A stretch of 64,000 nt of DNA from CAYQJL01 sp964573295. Its GTDB lineage: Bacteria; Eisenbacteria; RBG-16-71-46; CAIMUX01; WJJG01. The notes below the pieces were generated by a model. That model worked only from the letters and a program-made list of their open reading frames with translations. It ran no database searches and was not told the origin of the DNA. Position numbers and translations under genes: made by a program. The DNA is taken from contig CAZNJE010000005.1 in the NCBI GenBank assembly GCA_964573295.1, forward strand, positions 62,001 through 126,000, written 5' to 3'. This document shows positions 1 through 8,354 of this stretch, one piece after another (position 1 is the first letter of the stretch; every line of letters begins with the position of its first letter).

Positions 1-1021
1 CGAGCTGTCCACCGATCTGGATCCCCGCTGTCATGCCGTCGACGGCCATTACGCGGGGCGAGGCCAGGGTGTTGAGCTTGTCTATGCCGGCCAGCGCCTC
101 CAGGGCGCCGGTGAAGTCGCCCTTGCCCCAGCTCATGAAAACCCCCTCGAGACCGCTGGCGGCGGGATTGGCGAAGCCTTGCACGTCAACCGTGCCGCTG
201 CCGCCGTCTTCGCTGAAGAGCAAGGTCCAGTCGATACCCAGGGAGGCGTCCTTCGACAGGTAGACCTCGAGAATCTTCGCTTCGATGAGGACCTGGCGGG
301 GTGCCTGATCGAGCAGCAGGACCATGTCGGCCAGGCGGTCCAGCACGTGTGGCAAGTCCTCGACGACCACCGAGCGCAGCGGGGTATAGGCGGTGACCGT
401 GCCGATTGGGGAGAGGAACTCCTCGACCACCGATCGGATGGCCTCGGGTTGGGCGTAGTCGAGCCGGAAGGTGCGGACGCTACGACCGACGCTGATGGTC
501 GGATCGCTGTCGCCGGCGCTGTGCACGTAGTAGATGTTGCCTTTGTGCACTACCTCGAAGCCGGCCATGGCAACGATGGCCCGCAACGCGTCCTCGAAGG
601 GGACCTCGTGCAGCTCGACCGTTATGGGACCGCCCACATCACTTTCACAGACGATGTTGATCTCGCGCGATTGCGCAAGCAAGCTCAGGATCTCGCGAAC
701 GTCGAGCTGCTGGACCGACAACGTCACCGGAGCAAGGCGCTCGGGCGCCTGGGCGGTGCCCGCCGGGGCCGTGCCCGCCTGGGAGCCCGCCTGGGAGCTA
801 CCCGTCCGGACGGCGCCTGTCTGGGGGGAGCCTGTCTGAGTGGTGTCGGTCCGGACGGCACCTGTCTGGGTGAACATCTGTGCCCCGGCCGGGAGCACCC
901 CGCTGCAAAGCAGCGCAAGGGCAACGGCCGTGACCCAGCCGGCCAGGCGAGCCTCTTGCCAGCCGGCTAGGCGAGCCCCTTGAAGGAGGCACCGGCTTCC
1001 GAGTTTCGTCGCCAGCTTCAT
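1..1021 (-). CDS. pilQ: Type IV pilus secretin PilQ, N-terminal part (3' end beyond window)
   Basis: Outer-membrane secretin through which the pilus fibre leaves the cell. About 340 residues lie in the window and the barrel end is cut off at base 1. From the start at 1021 there is a long signal peptide (hydrophobic core VTAVALALLCSGVLPAGAQ ending near residue 48), a Thr/Gln/Gly-rich linker to about 98, an STN/N0 domain (VTLSVQQLDVREILSLLAQS from about 99), then secretin motifs VLIEAKILEVYLS and LNTLASPRVMAVDG. It is the last visible gene of a pilM-N-O-P-Q series, which is why it is called PilQ rather than GspD. The start is ambiguous: a 42-bp unit containing AGGAGGAGG and an ATG is duplicated, so ATG at 1063 and at 1021 are both well placed, and ATG at 1093 overlaps the upstream stop. 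Family call is secure; exact start is not. Confidence 0.88.
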   Translation of the reverse strand, partial: MKLATKLGSRCLLQGARLAGWQEARLAGWVTAVALALLCSGVLPAGAQMFTQTGAVRTDTTQTGSPQTGAVRTGSSQAGSQAGTAPAGTAQAPERLAPVTLSVQQLDVREILSLLAQSREINIVCESDVGGPITVELHEVPFEDALRAIVAMAGFEVVHKGNIYYVHSAGDSDPTISVGRSVRTFRLDYAQPEAIRSVVEEFLSPIGTVTAYTPLRSVVVEDLPHVLDRLADMVLLLDQAPRQVLIEAKILEVYLSKDASLGIDWTLLFSEDGGSGTVDVQGFANPAASGLEGVFMSWGKGDFTGALEALAGIDKLNTLASPRVMAVDGMTAGIQIGGQL

Positions 1022-1093
1022 CCCCAACCTCCTCCTCATCCCCAGCCTCATCGCCAGCTTCATCCCCAACCTCCTCCTCATCCCCAGCCTCAT
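1010..1093 (-). repeat. Perfect 2 x 42-bp tandem repeat over the pilQ start
   Basis: Two identical 42-bp units (1052-1093 and 1010-1051, minus strand). Each carries an AGGAGGAGG Shine-Dalgarno-like run, six bases, then ATG AAG CTG GCG, so the duplication copies a complete ribosome-binding site and start codon in frame. If the first ATG is used the repeat adds two basic 14-residue blocks in front of the signal peptide. Confidence 0.95.
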
Positions 1094-1611
1094 CACGAAC
1101 CTCCGATCTTCAATCGGTGGATATGTCCTTGGTGCGCGAGAATGACGGCATCTCGCTCGATGGCCACTACGCGGTACCCTACGACTTCTTCATCGACGGT
1201 GACGACCTCGCCGCCCACGATTGCCTGGCGCCCGCCGCCGCCGATCAGAATCGCCGACAGCGTCGGCAGGGGCGGCGGCTTCGGTGCCGCCGGCTTCTTC
1301 GGGACCTGCGGTTGCGGCCGTGGCTTCGGCTTGGGGCGGAACAGGTCCCGATCCAGAGGCGCCCGCCCGCCGGAGGAATCCTCGGTAGCGACGGTGACCT
1401 CCGTCGCCGGTGTTCGCACCCCCTCCTCCATCTGGTCCAGGAGGGAGCGATAGGCTTCGGCCGCTTCGGCCACCGGGTCACGCACCGAATCGTTCGAGGG
1501 CGCGGGAATCGCGACCATCGAGACGATGACCAGGGTCACCGCCGCGGCGGCGATCGTGGGGCCCTCGGGCAAGCGACGCCAGAAGGGGCGCCCCTTCGAT
1601 TGCTCGGTCAT
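1093..1611 (-). CDS. pilP: PilP-like pilus assembly protein
   Basis: Inner-membrane-anchored periplasmic protein expected to link the PilN/PilO platform to the secretin. It has 172 residues: a short basic N terminus, one membrane segment at about 17-36, a linker with a Lys/Pro-rich stretch near the middle, and a C-terminal all-beta domain (LSAILIGGGGRQAIVGGEVV ... LKIGGS) resembling PilP and GspB/GspC homology-region domains. ATG at 1611 overlaps the pilO stop by 4 nt (ATGA), which fixes the start; the stop touches the first possible ATG of pilQ. PilP is usually a lipoprotein. This one has a membrane helix instead, so a GspC-type protein is the alternative name. Confidence 0.75.
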   Translation of the reverse strand: MTEQSKGRPFWRRLPEGPTIAAAAVTLVIVSMVAIPAPSNDSVRDPVAEAAEAYRSLLDQMEEGVRTPATEVTVATEDSSGGRAPLDRDLFRPKPKPRPQPQVPKKPAAPKPPPLPTLSAILIGGGGRQAIVGGEVVTVDEEVVGYRVVAIERDAVILAHQGHIHRLKIGGS

Positions 1612-2153
1612 CGGCCTTCCTCCGGCGCGGGAGCGAAGTAGAGCGCGATCGCAAGCTCCGCCGCGCATTGCCTGCTATCGGCCGAGCCCGTTAGCTGCAG
1701 ACTTTCGACCCGCGAGAGCTGGTCGTTACGTTCCAATTCGATCAGGAAATCGTAGATGTCCTCGAAATCTCCGGTGATCCGCACCCGGATGGGTTGGCGG
1801 CGGTAGAGCGCTTGATGATCGACGACGCCCGGCGAGAGGCGCTCAACACGCACCCCCGTTTCATGGCCAATCGCCCCCAGCCATTCGAGGAACTCCTTGA
1901 GGTTCAGATCGCGGGGCAGCAGGGCATGGCTATGCTCGACTTCGGTGGTGATTCGCTGGATCTCCGCGTCCAGCCGGTCCACGTTACCCTCGGCGTCGGC
2001 GAGGATCTCGACCGCTTCGCGGAAGGCCGCGACATCACGCTGCGTGGTGTGCATGGGCCGCAGGATGGTATGGACGATCAAGAGCACGAAGGCGGTCAGG
2101 ACCGCCGCCACGGCGATGCGTCCCAGCGTGTCGAAGCGATGCGGGGCGATCAC
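1608..2153 (-). CDS. pilO: PilO-like pilus assembly protein
   Basis: Inner-membrane platform protein, 181 residues, pairing with PilN. One membrane helix lies at about 12-32, followed by a coiled-coil stretch (about 45-75) and a small alpha/beta domain with PIRVRITGDFEDIYDFLIEL, the typical PilO C-terminal ferredoxin-like core. The start is taken as GTG at 2153 because it overlaps the pilN stop (GTGA) and has AGGAGG eight bases upstream. A longer form from GTG at 2180 is possible but has no such signal. The gene sits between pilN and pilP in the canonical order. Confidence 0.82.
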   Translation of the reverse strand: MIAPHRFDTLGRIAVAAVLTAFVLLIVHTILRPMHTTQRDVAAFREAVEILADAEGNVDRLDAEIQRITTEVEHSHALLPRDLNLKEFLEWLGAIGHETGVRVERLSPGVVDHQALYRRQPIRVRITGDFEDIYDFLIELERNDQLSRVESLQLTGSADSRQCAAELAIALYFAPAPEEGR

Positions 2154-2740
2154 ATCCGGCCTCCTTCTTCGAGCAGGCACAGGAGCTCGAACTCCACCTC
2201 CCGAGCGCGGCCTTCTCGGCGCGGCGCATCCCGGGTGGCCACCAGCACAACCGAGTGCATGCCGGGAGCGCTGGAGAGGTTGCTGATGATCCGGGCGACA
2301 TCGGTATGCCCCGGCGCCCGCCCCTTCAGACTCAGCGTGGGGGTCTGGCGCTCGTTCGGGTCCTCTATCTGCCCGCTATCGCGTTGCAGCGACAGGTAGG
2401 TGAGATAGCTCTCGGGGGTGAGTCGCCCGCCGATGGTCTCCAGGATCAGGCCGGCCGGCAGCGGGTCGCGGATTGCATGAACGGCCTCCTGACGGCTGGC
2501 CAGCCGTTCGCGCTCCCCGAGGAGATAGCGCGCGTACTTCAGCCGTTGCTGAAGACTCGAGTAGCGGCTCGTGATGGTGGTGATCTCGCCGCTCTGTCCC
2601 GCGGCCAGATGGGACGCGCCTGCGTAGAGGCCGCCCAACAGCGCTACCAACGCGCCTGTCCTGACGCTCCAGGAAGCGATGCGGCGGCGCGCCTCACGTT
2701 GTTGCAACCGGTCCGGGGGGATCAGGTTGATCACCGTCAT
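2150..2740 (-). CDS. pilN: PilN-like pilus assembly protein
   Basis: Inner-membrane protein of 196 residues that links cytoplasmic PilM to the periplasmic platform. The N-terminal motif VINLIPPDRL just after the start is the PilM-binding INLLP-type peptide of the family. A membrane helix lies at about 24-43, then a coiled coil and a C-terminal alpha/beta domain. ATG at 2740 overlaps the pilM stop by 4 nt, indicating translational coupling. The overlap at the 3' end with pilO continues the pattern. Confidence 0.87.
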   Translation of the reverse strand: MTVINLIPPDRLQQREARRRIASWSVRTGALVALLGGLYAGASHLAAGQSGEITTITSRYSSLQQRLKYARYLLGERERLASRQEAVHAIRDPLPAGLILETIGGRLTPESYLTYLSLQRDSGQIEDPNERQTPTLSLKGRAPGHTDVARIISNLSSAPGMHSVVLVATRDAPRREGRAREVEFELLCLLEEGGRM

Positions 2741-3837
2741 GCCGCATCCTCCTCTCGCCACAGGGAGGCGCACGCAGCCAGGGCATAGCAACCGCCGTCC
2801 GGCGGGGCGTACCATTCCGGCAGGCTACACCCCTCATCGGCACCGACGACCGGAAGGCCGAGGCGGTTCTCGATCACGCTGCGCAGCGTCGGCTGGGTCG
2901 CCAGTGTGCCCAGCACCACGCAAGAGGCCGCCACGCGGTGTTGCAGATAGGAGTCGCAGTACCCCAAGCAACTCGCGGCCTCGTGGGCTAGTTCTTGGAA
3001 GGGGGAGAGTATGATGGACTCGAGCGTGCGGTGCAGGGTCTTCCGAGGCGAGGCTTCTGCCGCGAATTCGTCCATGAGTTGCCGGGCCTGGGTCTCGGTG
3101 AGATCGAGCTCGGCCTGGATGTGGATCAGCAGGCTCTGCAGTCCCCAGGGCAGGATGCGCTCGAGCAACACCGCCCCGTTCTGCACGACGGCGATCGAGG
3201 AGGCGATCTCGCCCGCGTTGACCACCAGGTGTCGCGCCTCGGGATCGCCCTTGATCCGCGGCGCGAGCACACAACCCGGCGTCATGATCCGGGCGGCCTC
3301 CAGCCCCAGGTTCTCGAGCCGAGTCAGCGCAATCTCCACCAGCACGCGGGGGGCGGAGAAGATCAAGACCGAGACCGCATCTTCCCCGGATCGCTTGACC
3401 TCCTCGGGCAGGATCGCATAGTCGAGCACCGCCTTCTCGAGCGGGTAGCTGAGTCGCTCGCGGGCGTTCAAGATCACCAGGCTCTCGAGTGTGTCACTCC
3501 CCTTCGGGTGGAAGCTCACCGGGAAGATCTCGACGGCCGGCGAGGAGATCGCGCACAAGACCTGCCGGCCCCGCAGACCTGCCGCCTGAAGCCGGTTCCG
3601 GTGGACCTTTCCGAGATCGGTCAGGGGCGCGCCGCCGGTATGAAGCTCATCGAGGTCGGTGAAGCGCCAGGGCGTCGCACTTGCCGATTCCGGCGGAGCC
3701 TGATGGCCCCGGGAAGGATGCCACTGCGCGAAGCGCAGCCAGGTCTCGCCCGCTTCCACACCCACCGGATAGGGGTTTGCGCGGGAGAAGATGCTCAGCA
3801 GCCGGCCCGGACGGAGGTTAGGAAGCAGCGTCGACAT
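2737..3837 (-). CDS. pilM: PilM-like actin-fold ATPase of the pilus platform
   Basis: Cytoplasmic protein of 366 residues with the actin/FtsA-like fold of PilM. Segments that fit are VLCAISSPAVEIFPVSFHPK, LESLVILNARERLSYPLEKA (the PilM pattern of a low-complexity helix before the beta strand), LVVNAGEIASSIAVVQNGAV (phosphate-binding region) and a C-terminal VVLGTLATQPTLRSVIENRL. ATG at 3837 is chosen because GGGAGG lies five bases upstream; it overlaps the upstream prepilin gene by 20 nt. It overlaps pilN by 4 nt. Confidence 0.85.
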   Translation of the reverse strand: MSTLLPNLRPGRLLSIFSRANPYPVGVEAGETWLRFAQWHPSRGHQAPPESASATPWRFTDLDELHTGGAPLTDLGKVHRNRLQAAGLRGRQVLCAISSPAVEIFPVSFHPKGSDTLESLVILNARERLSYPLEKAVLDYAILPEEVKRSGEDAVSVLIFSAPRVLVEIALTRLENLGLEAARIMTPGCVLAPRIKGDPEARHLVVNAGEIASSIAVVQNGAVLLERILPWGLQSLLIHIQAELDLTETQARQLMDEFAAEASPRKTLHRTLESIILSPFQELAHEAASCLGYCDSYLQHRVAASCVVLGTLATQPTLRSVIENRLGLPVVGADEGCSLPEWYAPPDGGCYALAACASLWREEDAA

Positions 3838-4525
3838 GGCGTCCTCCCTGCACACGGATGGTGTAGAACTCACCCACGATCTTGCCGTCCTCGAGCACCT
3901 GGACCGTGATGCGCTTGTAAGCGGTTGCCACCAATGAGGCGGCGGTGAAGCTGGCGGGGGTGGTGTAGACGACCTCTACCTTGCGGGTGTAGCGCGTGAA
4001 GCCCATGCCGCTCCCATCCTTCTGTTGCAGCGGATAGGTCCCGTCCCAGATGGTGTAGTCGTCGACGTCGTCGAAGAAAGCGCGGGTCTTCTCCTGCGCC
4101 CCGTTCCCCGGCACCCCTCCGGGTACCTCTCCCGGCACCTCTCCCGGCACCCCTCCGGGTGGCCCTTCCGGCATCTCCGCGAAAACCTCCACCGGAATGC
4201 CCTCGGGGGGCGAGCCGCCGGTTCCAAACGGGACCGGATCGGGCAGATCGACATGATCGGGGATCACACTGAGATCGGGCCACTCGCCGGCGTCGAGCCC
4301 CAGGGTTCTGCTTCCGGTCTGCGGATCGTCGAAGGCCGTGGCGGCCACCTCCTCGAGCAAGGAGAGGCCGAGCTCCTCGATGATCCAGGATGAGGACGCC
4401 TCGGACTCGGTCTCGAGAATGAAACCGGTGGCGTGCTGAAGCGCCGCGGCGAGCATTCCGATGATCACGGTGGCCGCCATGACCTCCACGAAGGTGACGC
4501 CGCGAGTGTCGCTCAGACGCCGCAT
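3818..4525 (-). CDS. Minor prepilin (PilV/GspI-like) with Pro-Gly repeat
   Basis: Type IV minor prepilin of 235 residues. The nine-residue leader MRRLSDTRG is followed by VTFVEVMAATVIIGMLAAAL: Gly before the cleavage point and Glu at +5 are the prepilin peptidase signature, and the hydrophobic stretch is the spine helix. A Pro/Gly/Glu-rich insert near residues 120-145 is built from 12-bp repeats (4112-4159), giving PGGV/PGEV units. The ATG at 4525 shares one base with the stop of the upstream gene (TGATG). By position it is PilV-like, but the C-terminal domain gives no closer family assignment. Confidence 0.8.
   Translation of the reverse strand: MRRLSDTRGVTFVEVMAATVIIGMLAAALQHATGFILETESEASSSWIIEELGLSLLEEVAATAFDDPQTGSRTLGLDAGEWPDLSVIPDHVDLPDPVPFGTGGSPPEGIPVEVFAEMPEGPPGGVPGEVPGEVPGGVPGNGAQEKTRAFFDDVDDYTIWDGTYPLQQKDGSGMGFTRYTRKVEVVYTTPASFTAASLVATAYKRITVQVLEDGKIVGEFYTIRVQGGRHVDAAS
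4112..4159 (-). repeat. 4 x 12-bp in-frame tandem repeat in the minor prepilin
   Basis: Four near-identical 12-bp units encode alternating PGGV and PGEV tetrapeptides in the exposed part of the minor prepilin. The unit length keeps the frame. Confidence 0.85.
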
Positions 4526-5775
4526 CACAGCTCCCTCACCGTGCCGGGGACGAGCCGCAGGCCCTTCGGCTCCGTCAGCTCCACGAGCGCGGAACGATTG
4601 AGCCGGGGATCGTGGCGGATCACGGTTCCAGGCCCGCGGATGTGAGCCTCCGCGGCGATGATCGTCCCCACCAGTTCGATCGGTGCGTCGGCATAGGTCT
4701 GGGGGCCCCAGAACTCCCCGGTGCAGAGGAAGGCCCCATGGAGTGCGCTGCGCACCTGAATGAGCCCGAGAGTGGGATGGTAGACATCCATGGAGAGATG
4801 CTCGACGCGCATGTCGACATCGCCATCGACCACCAGCGCCGGGAGGCGGGAGGTGTCCGGTGAGGCGTGATAGAACCACACCGCATCGCTCGACCACCGG
4901 GTGTGGATGTTGAAGACACTCGTGTTGTAGACGATGAGGCAGGCTTCGAGATAGCAGTTGTACATGTAGATCTCGCCGCCGCCTCCGTCGATGCTGTAGA
5001 TGCCCGCCGGCGAGACCGCTCCCCAGTGATTGCGTTCCCGGCTCAGGACGTGGTTCGAGAAAGTCCGGTCCCATGGTACGGTGAGCGGTTCGGCGACCGA
5101 TCGGAGATAGGCGAAGTTGATGTCGGGGAACGACAGACTGTCGGCGACGAAGAGCGTGTCGGTGTCGAAGTCGACCAGGCTCGGTGAAACACTGCTGCCC
5201 TCGACGGTGGTGAGGTTGCCGTTCAGCGTCACCCCGCCGTAGTCGGAAATGGTGCCATTGGCGCGGATCCGTCCAGTGACGTTGACGTTTTGCAAGCCGA
5301 CGGTCGAGAGCGAACCGATGACGTAGGTGACGCTCTCGTGGGGAGGAGGCAGATAGTCGGCCTGGAGCTTGCGCGTCAGGCCTTGATAGGATCCGGCCGA
5401 GATGAGTCTCACCGTGTCGGCGACGGAGGAGGTGGTGCCGAGCACGACCTCGACCGATCCATCCGCCGGATCGGTGGCGGCAACCGAGACGCGGCCCTTG
5501 CCGATATCCTGGCCGGCGACCCAGGCGCCGGTACCCTGAAGCACGCGCCAGGACGGGGATTTCTGGGCCAAGGAAGCCGCCGACTCGAGACCCGCCTGGG
5601 CGCAGGCCAAGGCCGCGCCGGCGTCACCGAGCTGGCCACGCTGGCGAAGACGCAATCCTCCCTGGTAGACGGCGCCGATCACCATGAACGATGTGATCAG
5701 GGTGACGAGCACCGCCACGATCAGGATACTCCCGCGTTGGCGGCTAGAGGTTGTGAAGCGCGATGAAGCCTTCAC
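4525..5775 (-). CDS. PilX-like pilus assembly protein
   Basis: 416-residue membrane protein starting with a GTG preceded by AAGG. The N-terminal QRGSILIVAVLVTLITSFMV matches the PilX N-terminal domain, with a Gly-Ser junction instead of the usual prepilin Phe and Glu. A PilX_N/GspK-like region is followed by a long beta-rich extracytoplasmic domain (about 140-416) with Gly/Asn-rich strands and paired cysteines (YMYNCYLEACLIVYN). It overlaps the upstream PilW-like gene by 32 nt and the next prepilin by 1 nt. It probably belongs to the tip or initiation complex. The large C-terminal part is not recognised. Confidence 0.7.
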   Translation of the reverse strand: MKASSRFTTSSRQRGSILIVAVLVTLITSFMVIGAVYQGGLRLRQRGQLGDAGAALACAQAGLESAASLAQKSPSWRVLQGTGAWVAGQDIGKGRVSVAATDPADGSVEVVLGTTSSVADTVRLISAGSYQGLTRKLQADYLPPPHESVTYVIGSLSTVGLQNVNVTGRIRANGTISDYGGVTLNGNLTTVEGSSVSPSLVDFDTDTLFVADSLSFPDINFAYLRSVAEPLTVPWDRTFSNHVLSRERNHWGAVSPAGIYSIDGGGGEIYMYNCYLEACLIVYNTSVFNIHTRWSSDAVWFYHASPDTSRLPALVVDGDVDMRVEHLSMDVYHPTLGLIQVRSALHGAFLCTGEFWGPQTYADAPIELVGTIIAAEAHIRGPGTVIRHDPRLNRSALVELTEPKGLRLVPGTVREL

Positions 5776-6970
5776 TGCGGCCTTCCTTGTCTTCGTGCCC
5801 CAGAATCAGTGCATACGAGATGCCGATTGTATCCGTATCGTCTTGAACGACCTCCTTGAACGTGGTCTGGTAGGCGGGGCTGTAGACCCGGTAGAGCAGC
5901 TCCCGGTCGAGCTTATGAGTATCCTTCCAGCTATCCCCCGCATCGTCTGAAAACCCCAAGCATTTGCCGTTGCCTTCGGGCTCCTCGTCACAGTCTTCCA
6001 TCTCTCCCCAGCGAACATGGCCGGCGTAAGTGGCGTGGCCCGAACCTTCGGGACGGGCCACGAGCCAATAGGTGGCGCCCGCGGTGACCGGCTCTTCGAT
6101 CGCCATCGTCAACTCGGTGCCGTGCCAGGCCCAATCGTTTGTGATCTCGTCCTTGGAGATTTCGCCCTCGGCCACCAGGGTCCCCGGATCGCCGTAGGCG
6201 GCATCGTTCTTGTAGATTGCGAGAATCAAGTCCACGTCCACGTGGGGCTTGCGGTTACGCACGCAGACCTGGGCATGGGTGAAGCCGGGTTGATCCGCGG
6301 TATCCCAGAACTGGGCGGCGATCCAGTGATCGTCCTTGATCTCCCGTTCTTTGCGTTCCCATTCGTCGCAATCTCCCGAGTCGGCCTGATCGTCCATGTC
6401 GGCTTCGTCGCATTGGCTTGCCACGATCCGGATAGTGTCCGGAACGTCGGTCTCGCGCCAGCGGGGGACGGTGATCGTATGGACCTTCGTCCAGAACGAA
6501 TCGATCCCGGTGGCGACCGGTGCCGGGGTCTGGCCACTCTTGTAGCGACAGAGAGTATCGGGCGAGGTCCCGCTCAGGGTGTAGTAGACGCTGTCTCCGG
6601 CGGCCGAGAGCAGGAGCAGCCGGCCGGGGCCGGCCTCGAGCACGGCGGTCGCCTGGCTGACATCTTTGCGCAGTAGGCTGGTCGCGCGCTGGAGATCCCG
6701 TTGGAGCGCGCGGCCGGCATTGAGGTCGTCGGTGAGCGTGGCGAAGTGGCTGAGCAGATAGATCAGTGCCGAGCCGAGGATCGCCGACAACGTGCTCGCG
6801 ATGAGTACCTCGACCAGGGTGAATCCGCTGGAAGCCCTGGAAGCGCGGGGGCCGGGGAGGGACGGGCTTCGGGGCGGCGCGGACGTCTTGGTCGGCGCGG
6901 ACGTCTTGGTCGGCGCGGTCGGCCCGGACGGCCCGGACGGCACGGCTGACGCTGTCGGCGCGGGTGGCAC
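5744..6970 (-). CDS. PilW-like minor prepilin with a long repeat-rich leader
   Basis: Minor prepilin of about 408 residues. The class III signal is SRASSG followed by FTLVEVLIASTLSAILGSAL (Glu at +5). The domain behind it is large, acidic and contains several cysteines, as in PilW-type minor pilins that form the tip. The leader before the cleavage site is unusually long (roughly 50 residues) and holds an 18-bp repeat at 6875-6910 (TSAPTK units). The start is uncertain: GTG at 6970 is the first standard codon after the upstream stop; CTG at 7000 sits behind GGAGAGG; GTG at 6943 is also in frame. Confidence 0.7.
   Translation of the reverse strand: MPPAPTASAVPSGPSGPTAPTKTSAPTKTSAPPRSPSLPGPRASRASSGFTLVEVLIASTLSAILGSALIYLLSHFATLTDDLNAGRALQRDLQRATSLLRKDVSQATAVLEAGPGRLLLLSAAGDSVYYTLSGTSPDTLCRYKSGQTPAPVATGIDSFWTKVHTITVPRWRETDVPDTIRIVASQCDEADMDDQADSGDCDEWERKEREIKDDHWIAAQFWDTADQPGFTHAQVCVRNRKPHVDVDLILAIYKNDAAYGDPGTLVAEGEISKDEITNDWAWHGTELTMAIEEPVTAGATYWLVARPEGSGHATYAGHVRWGEMEDCDEEPEGNGKCLGFSDDAGDSWKDTHKLDRELLYRVYSPAYQTTFKEVVQDDTDTIGISYALILGHEDKEGRSEGFIALHNL
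6875..6910 (-). repeat. 2 x 18-bp tandem repeat in the PilW-like leader
   Basis: Two identical 18-bp units in frame, flanked by further degenerate copies up to about 6945. They encode a Thr-Ser-Ala-Pro-Thr-Lys repeat in front of the prepilin cleavage site. Confidence 0.85.
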
Positions 6971-7001
6971 CGCCGGGGAGTCGAAGCACCGGCGCCGCAG
7001 A

Positions 7002-7607
7002 TTACCTCTCCTGGGCGACGGTGATATGTCCCGTATGGTCCGCCACTGCGACGGACCAGGAGCGTTCCCCCACATCAATGCTGACCTTGCCTCCCGCGAC
7101 ACACAAACCGTCGGCCGTGAAGGTGAGGCTGTCGGCCCCGCCGAAGGCCGCGTCGCGCAGATCGACCACCGCACCCGGGAACTGTTCCGCGAACTGAACG
7201 CGGTAGGGCATGTTCGTCATCGGATGCCGTATGCTTGTGCCCGCCGAGACGATGAAGTAGGCGTCGCCGGATGTGTCGAATCGGACGGTGCGGACCTCGT
7301 GCCGGGCAATGGCGTCGCTCTGGGCGAACTCGATGTCGGCCGCCACGCGGCCGGCGGCGCTCTCGGCGGCCCATTCGTGATGCCCTCCGGCCAGGAGGGC
7401 ATAACCCGAGCCCGCCAGCAGCGCCAGCACGGCGATCGCCGCCATCAACTCGACCAGCGTGAACCCGGCCGCGCGCGTGAACCCGGCCGCGCGTGCGAGC
7501 CCGGCCGCGCGTGCGAGCCCGGCCGCAGACGGAATGGGCGGTGCTGGAGGATCATGCCTCCGCCCGCCCTGCGCATCCGCTCGCCGCGGTCCGCTCCGGC
7601 CGATCAT
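7002..7607 (-). CDS. FimT/GspH-like minor prepilin with an expanded leader
   Basis: 201-residue minor prepilin. The mature start is FTLVELMAAIAVLALLAGSG after TRAAG, with Glu at +5. The globular part has the FimT/GspH pattern (AADIEFAQSDAIARHEVRTV, then a beta sandwich). The leader is about 48 residues, against 6-15 in most prepilins, and ends in repeats of GLARAA/GFTRAA from four 18-bp units (7457-7528). ATG at 7607 was chosen as the nearest start; its upstream signal GGGTGG is weak. The 160 bp back to the major pilin stop hold a hairpin (about 7724-7742, 7-bp stem) that could limit read-through after the pilin gene. Confidence 0.75.
   Translation of the reverse strand: MIGRSGPRRADAQGGRRHDPPAPPIPSAAGLARAAGLARAAGFTRAAGFTLVELMAAIAVLALLAGSGYALLAGGHHEWAAESAAGRVAADIEFAQSDAIARHEVRTVRFDTSGDAYFIVSAGTSIRHPMTNMPYRVQFAEQFPGAVVDLRDAAFGGADSLTFTADGLCVAGGKVSIDVGERSWSVAVADHTGHITVAQER
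7457..7528 (-). repeat. 4 x 18-bp tandem repeat in the FimT-like leader
   Basis: Four 18-bp units directly in front of the mature FTLVE sequence. Each adds six residues ending in Ala-Ala-Gly, so the cleavage-site context RAAG followed by Phe is itself partly repeated. Confidence 0.92.
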
Positions 7608-7767
7608 CGTCCACCCCGTTGTCCAGCGTGCTCCCCGAGCCTGGTGTCCCCGATCCAGCGACGGCACGAGTTCCGCCGAGCCGGCGGATCGCGCGGCCGG
7701 CCGGGTGGCGGATCGTACTTCCCGGGCGGCCCAGTGCCGCCCCCGGGGCCACGGAGAGTGACGCGCG

Positions 7768-8286
7768 CTACCGGGCGTCGTGACTGCCGTCGTTGGCAAT
7801 CAGGCGGCCGGTCTTGATGTAGAACTTCCAGCCGGCCGTGCCGCTCGAGGCCGCCGCCGTGATGTCGGCCTCGGTGATGTCGATCAAGACGGTCGTGAGG
7901 CCGTTCATGGGATTGACCGGCAGGCCCTTCTTCAGATACGGCCCGTACTTGTGGGTGGCGTCCTTCGTGTCCGACGTCACGCCGGTGGCCGCACTGTACT
8001 TGCTGAGCTGCTCGACGAAGGCGGTGGCCGCGTTGGCCGCGTTGTCGATGTCGGAACCGTCGGTGTTCTTCTTGGCCCCCGGATAAATCGCGCCATGCTG
8101 GTGATAATAGAGTTCCACCGCATTGCGCAACTCGGCCAGCGACGCATCCAGGGCCGCCAGCTTGGCGTCTTCGGTGTTGCTCCCGAATTGCGGGATCGCG
8201 ATCGCGGCCAAGACACCCAGGATGACCACCACGATCAGGAGCTCTACCAACGTGAATCCCGACCGCATGGAAAGGCGACGTACCAT
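7768..8286 (-). CDS. pilA: Major type IV pilin / GspG-like pilin
   Basis: 172-residue pilin. The short leader MVRRLSMRSG is cleaved before FTLVELLIVVVILGVLAAIA, an almost consensus pilin N terminus with Glu at +5. The C-terminal part (PYLKKGLPVNPMNGLTTVLI) resembles the GspG/PilA pseudopilin family, which also has the short KKGLPVNP loop. GGGAG precedes the ATG. Of the prepilins in the operon it is the only one with a standard leader and small domain, so it is the likely main subunit. GspG of a type II secretion system is the alternative, but the gene order argues for a pilus. Confidence 0.85.
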   Translation of the reverse strand: MVRRLSMRSGFTLVELLIVVVILGVLAAIAIPQFGSNTEDAKLAALDASLAELRNAVELYYHQHGAIYPGAKKNTDGSDIDNAANAATAFVEQLSKYSAATGVTSDTKDATHKYGPYLKKGLPVNPMNGLTTVLIDITEADITAAASSGTAGWKFYIKTGRLIANDGSHDAR

Positions 8287-8354
8287 GGTTCTGACTCCCT
8301 TTCTTGCTCTGTCCTCGTGTGATAGGCCCGCCAGCGAGCCGCTTCACCTATTCT

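Noticed and set aside
179..970. A 263-codon plus-strand open frame
   Set aside because: It is the antisense shadow of pilQ; the minus strand gives the STN and secretin motifs, the plus frame gives none.
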